A stretch of DNA of 35,361 bases from an uncultured Cellvibrionales bacterium (GTDB lineage: Bacteria > Pseudomonadota > Gammaproteobacteria > Pseudomonadales > Cellvibrionaceae). The notes below the pieces were generated by a model. That model searched no databases. It had not been told where the DNA came from and saw only the letters and a list, made by a program, of their open reading frames with translations. Below, in pieces: positions 33,794 to 35,361 of this stretch. A program made the translations under genes and the position numbers. The first letter of the stretch is position 1, and every line of letters starts with the position of its first letter. Location of the stretch: the NCBI GenBank assembly GCA_913050115.1, contig CAJWZU010000029.1, forward strand, positions 1 through 35,361, read 5' to 3'.

Positions 33794-35215
33794 ATGCCAT
33801 TAAAATTGTTTAGTGCTATAGCGCTTAGTTGTTTGTCGCTGGCGTTGTTCGCTGCCCAAGGCGACAGCACAAATCAGATCACCACCTCTTCTGTAGAGTC
33901 GTCCATTGACATCATCAGGCCGGCAGATATCGAGGTCGAAGGCAATACTCTTGATGTCGTCAATAGCGCCATCGCCTCTAGCACCACGGCTGAAAATATC
34001 GTTTTAAAAGACGTTATTTCTGACTCGAAAATACCGCCGATTTCCCCAGCAGCCATAACTGATACTACCGACCTCAAAAATAGCCCTGTCGCGGCAAATA
34101 TCGATGCTGTGGCGCTGCAACTCAGCACCAAAACAATGCAGAAACAGCCCAATCACACTCGCCACTTATTGGGTGTAGACGTGCCTCCATCTACTACCAC
34201 TAGGCTCAACTGGTCTCCGTCTCGATCTTTTTCAGGCATGGCGGTAGATACCCCAGTACTGGCGGTAAATGGTGCCTGGGATGGCCCAACCCTGTGTTTA
34301 ACCGCCGCCATTCACGGCGATGAGTTGAACGGCATCGAAATGGTGCGGCGTGTTTTGTATGATCTAGACCCAGAAAAATTGCACGGTATGGTGGTGGGCG
34401 TGCCGATTGTTAACTTGCTGGGTTTTTCGCGCAACTCGCGGTACTTGCCCGATCGTCGCGATTTGAATCGTCACTTCCCCGGTAATACCGAGGGCAGTGT
34501 GGCATCGCGCCTGGCGTATTGGTTTTTTAATGACGTCATAAAACATTGCAGTGCCGTGGTGGATTTACACACCGGCTCATTTCATCGCACCAACATCACC
34601 CAGTTAAGAGCCGACCTGAGTCAGCCGCTGGTGGCGGAATTTGTGGCGCTGTTCGGGGATATACCCGTGTTAAATACCCAAGGTAACCCTAAGTCTTTGC
34701 GCGCCGCCGCGGTACGTGCAGGCATTCCAACCGTTACCATCGAAGCGGGCGAGCCCATGCGTATGCAAGTGGCCGTGGTGGAAGAGGGCGTTCTGGCGAT
34801 TAATACCTTAATGGAAAAAAACGGTATGTACCCAAGCTTTCGCCTTTGGGCCGAACCAAAACCGGCTTTTTATCGCTCCACTTGGGTGCGCAGCAATGCC
34901 TCGGGTATTTTATTTAGCCGCATCAAACTTGGCGCCGATGTTGAGCAGGGCGACATATTAGGCTCGGTTATCAACCCCGTAACCAACGACAAACAGCAAA
35001 TTATTTCACACTACAGCGGCAGGATTTTAGGTATGGCGCTGGATCAATTTGTGTTGCCGGGCTTTGCGGTGTATCACATTGGTATGCGTGAACCTAATGC
35101 ACTAAAGCTACTCACCGAGCAAAGTGAGACAGATTCAGACGCTGAAAATACACCCATTGAAGCTGTCCAACATAACCTAGAGATTACCCTTGAAGCCGAA
35201 GGTTTTGATGACTAA
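33794..35215 (+). CDS. Exported zinc aspartoacylase/succinylglutamate desuccinylase-like protein
   Basis: A 473-residue protein with a signal peptide (MPLKLFSAIALSCLSLALFAAQG, cut near Ala20) and a roughly 100-residue Ser/Thr/Asp-rich low-complexity linker. The catalytic domain then shows the zinc ligands of the family: His174 and Glu177 in AAIHGDELNG, His259 in VVDLHTGSF, and Glu317 in TIEAGEP as probable general base, plus the substrate-binding RRDLNRHFPG. The C-terminal beta domain (VRSNASGILFSRIKLGADVEQGD) has a biotinyl-like fold. Most family members are cytoplasmic; export here suggests an extracytoplasmic acyl-amino acid or peptide substrate, which is inference. Confidence 0.85.
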   Translation: MPLKLFSAIALSCLSLALFAAQGDSTNQITTSSVESSIDIIRPADIEVEGNTLDVVNSAIASSTTAENIVLKDVISDSKIPPISPAAITDTTDLKNSPVAANIDAVALQLSTKTMQKQPNHTRHLLGVDVPPSTTTRLNWSPSRSFSGMAVDTPVLAVNGAWDGPTLCLTAAIHGDELNGIEMVRRVLYDLDPEKLHGMVVGVPIVNLLGFSRNSRYLPDRRDLNRHFPGNTEGSVASRLAYWFFNDVIKHCSAVVDLHTGSFHRTNITQLRADLSQPLVAEFVALFGDIPVLNTQGNPKSLRAAAVRAGIPTVTIEAGEPMRMQVAVVEEGVLAINTLMEKNGMYPSFRLWAEPKPAFYRSTWVRSNASGILFSRIKLGADVEQGDILGSVINPVTNDKQQIISHYSGRILGMALDQFVLPGFAVYHIGMREPNALKLLTEQSETDSDAENTPIEAVQHNLEITLEAEGFDD

Positions 35216-35241
35216 GCCTTTGATGATTAAGGTATGAAAAT

Positions 35242-35283
35242 AGGCGTCTATATCGACCATATATGGCCCCGTAAAAGACGCCT
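35242..35283. terminator. Hairpin after the aspartoacylase-like gene
   Basis: Arms aggcgtct (35242-35249) and agacgcct (35276-35283) are perfect complements, and flanking tatga/tcata can extend the pairing. No T-tract follows on the plus strand; on the minus strand the tail is attttcata, so it may serve a leftward gene beyond the window. Confidence 0.35.
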
Positions 35284-35361
35284 ACAGTCATACAAAAAAG
35301 CGCAATTTTAGAGGTTTATGCTAGAAAAATTTCAGAACCTTGAAGAAATAAGGGAATGACG

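Noticed and set aside
35319-35360. A 13-codon frame (MLEKFQNLEEIRE) at the right edge
   Set aside because: Too short to support as a gene and not clearly part of a frame continuing beyond the window.

Overview
The window is chromosomal DNA from a free-living, probably marine gammaproteobacterium. The gene order ffh-rpsP-rimM-trmD-rplS, then xerD-dsbC-hom-thrC and nearby recJ resembles that of Pseudomonas and the Cellvibrionales/Spongiibacteraceae/Halieaceae type of genome. The divergent ypjD-corB pair beside ffh is also a gammaproteobacterial arrangement. I cannot name a genus from sequence alone. Most of the window is ordinary core chromosome; I see no insertion sequence, prophage, CRISPR array, rRNA or tRNA gene.

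Layout. 1-1.1 kb: the 3' end of an ABC exporter, then a long sparse intergenic stretch holding a 37-codon lysine-rich microprotein gene with its own terminator. 1.7-3.6 kb: a ribosome-rescue gene (arfB) and a lipoprotein of the glutaminyl cyclase family on the minus strand, and a divergent DUF502 membrane protein. 3.6-4.0 kb: the decayed 3' end of a ComFB-family gene. 4.0-6.4 kb: fldB and an MnmC homologue whose methyltransferase domain has lost its hallmark motifs. 6.7-8.1 kb: a small zinc-finger-like protein, trmL and a small lipoprotein.

8.4-14.2 kb is an iron module, all on the minus strand. A Fur-like site precedes a four-gene ferric ABC operon (an unrecognised exported helical protein, then the binding protein, permease and ATPase). 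Upstream lies a two-gene bacterioferritin operon whose subunits have complementary sites: one keeps the ferroxidase ligands but lacks the heme methionine, the other keeps the methionine but has altered ferroxidase ligands. Uptake and storage are therefore encoded side by side.

15.0-18.1 kb: serine biosynthesis (an archaeal/alphaproteobacterial-type SerC and an ACT-domain SerA), followed by a DUF1244 protein and a short NIF3-like protein. 18.1-22.4 kb: an unrecognised YIDKY protein, two Nudix hydrolases, CorB and YpjD. 22.6-26.3 kb: SRP GTPase and the S16/RimM/TrmD/L19 operon. 26.4-31.2 kb: XerD, DsbC and the hom-thrC threonine operon without thrB. 31.9-35.2 kb: RecJ and an exported zinc aspartoacylase-like protein.

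Non-ATG starts (TTG, GTG) recur and several are supported by Shine-Dalgarno spacing. The most rewarding points are the eroded MnmC methyltransferase domain, the ComFB relic, the complementary bacterioferritin pair, the uncharacterised first gene of the iron operon and the lysine-rich microprotein.
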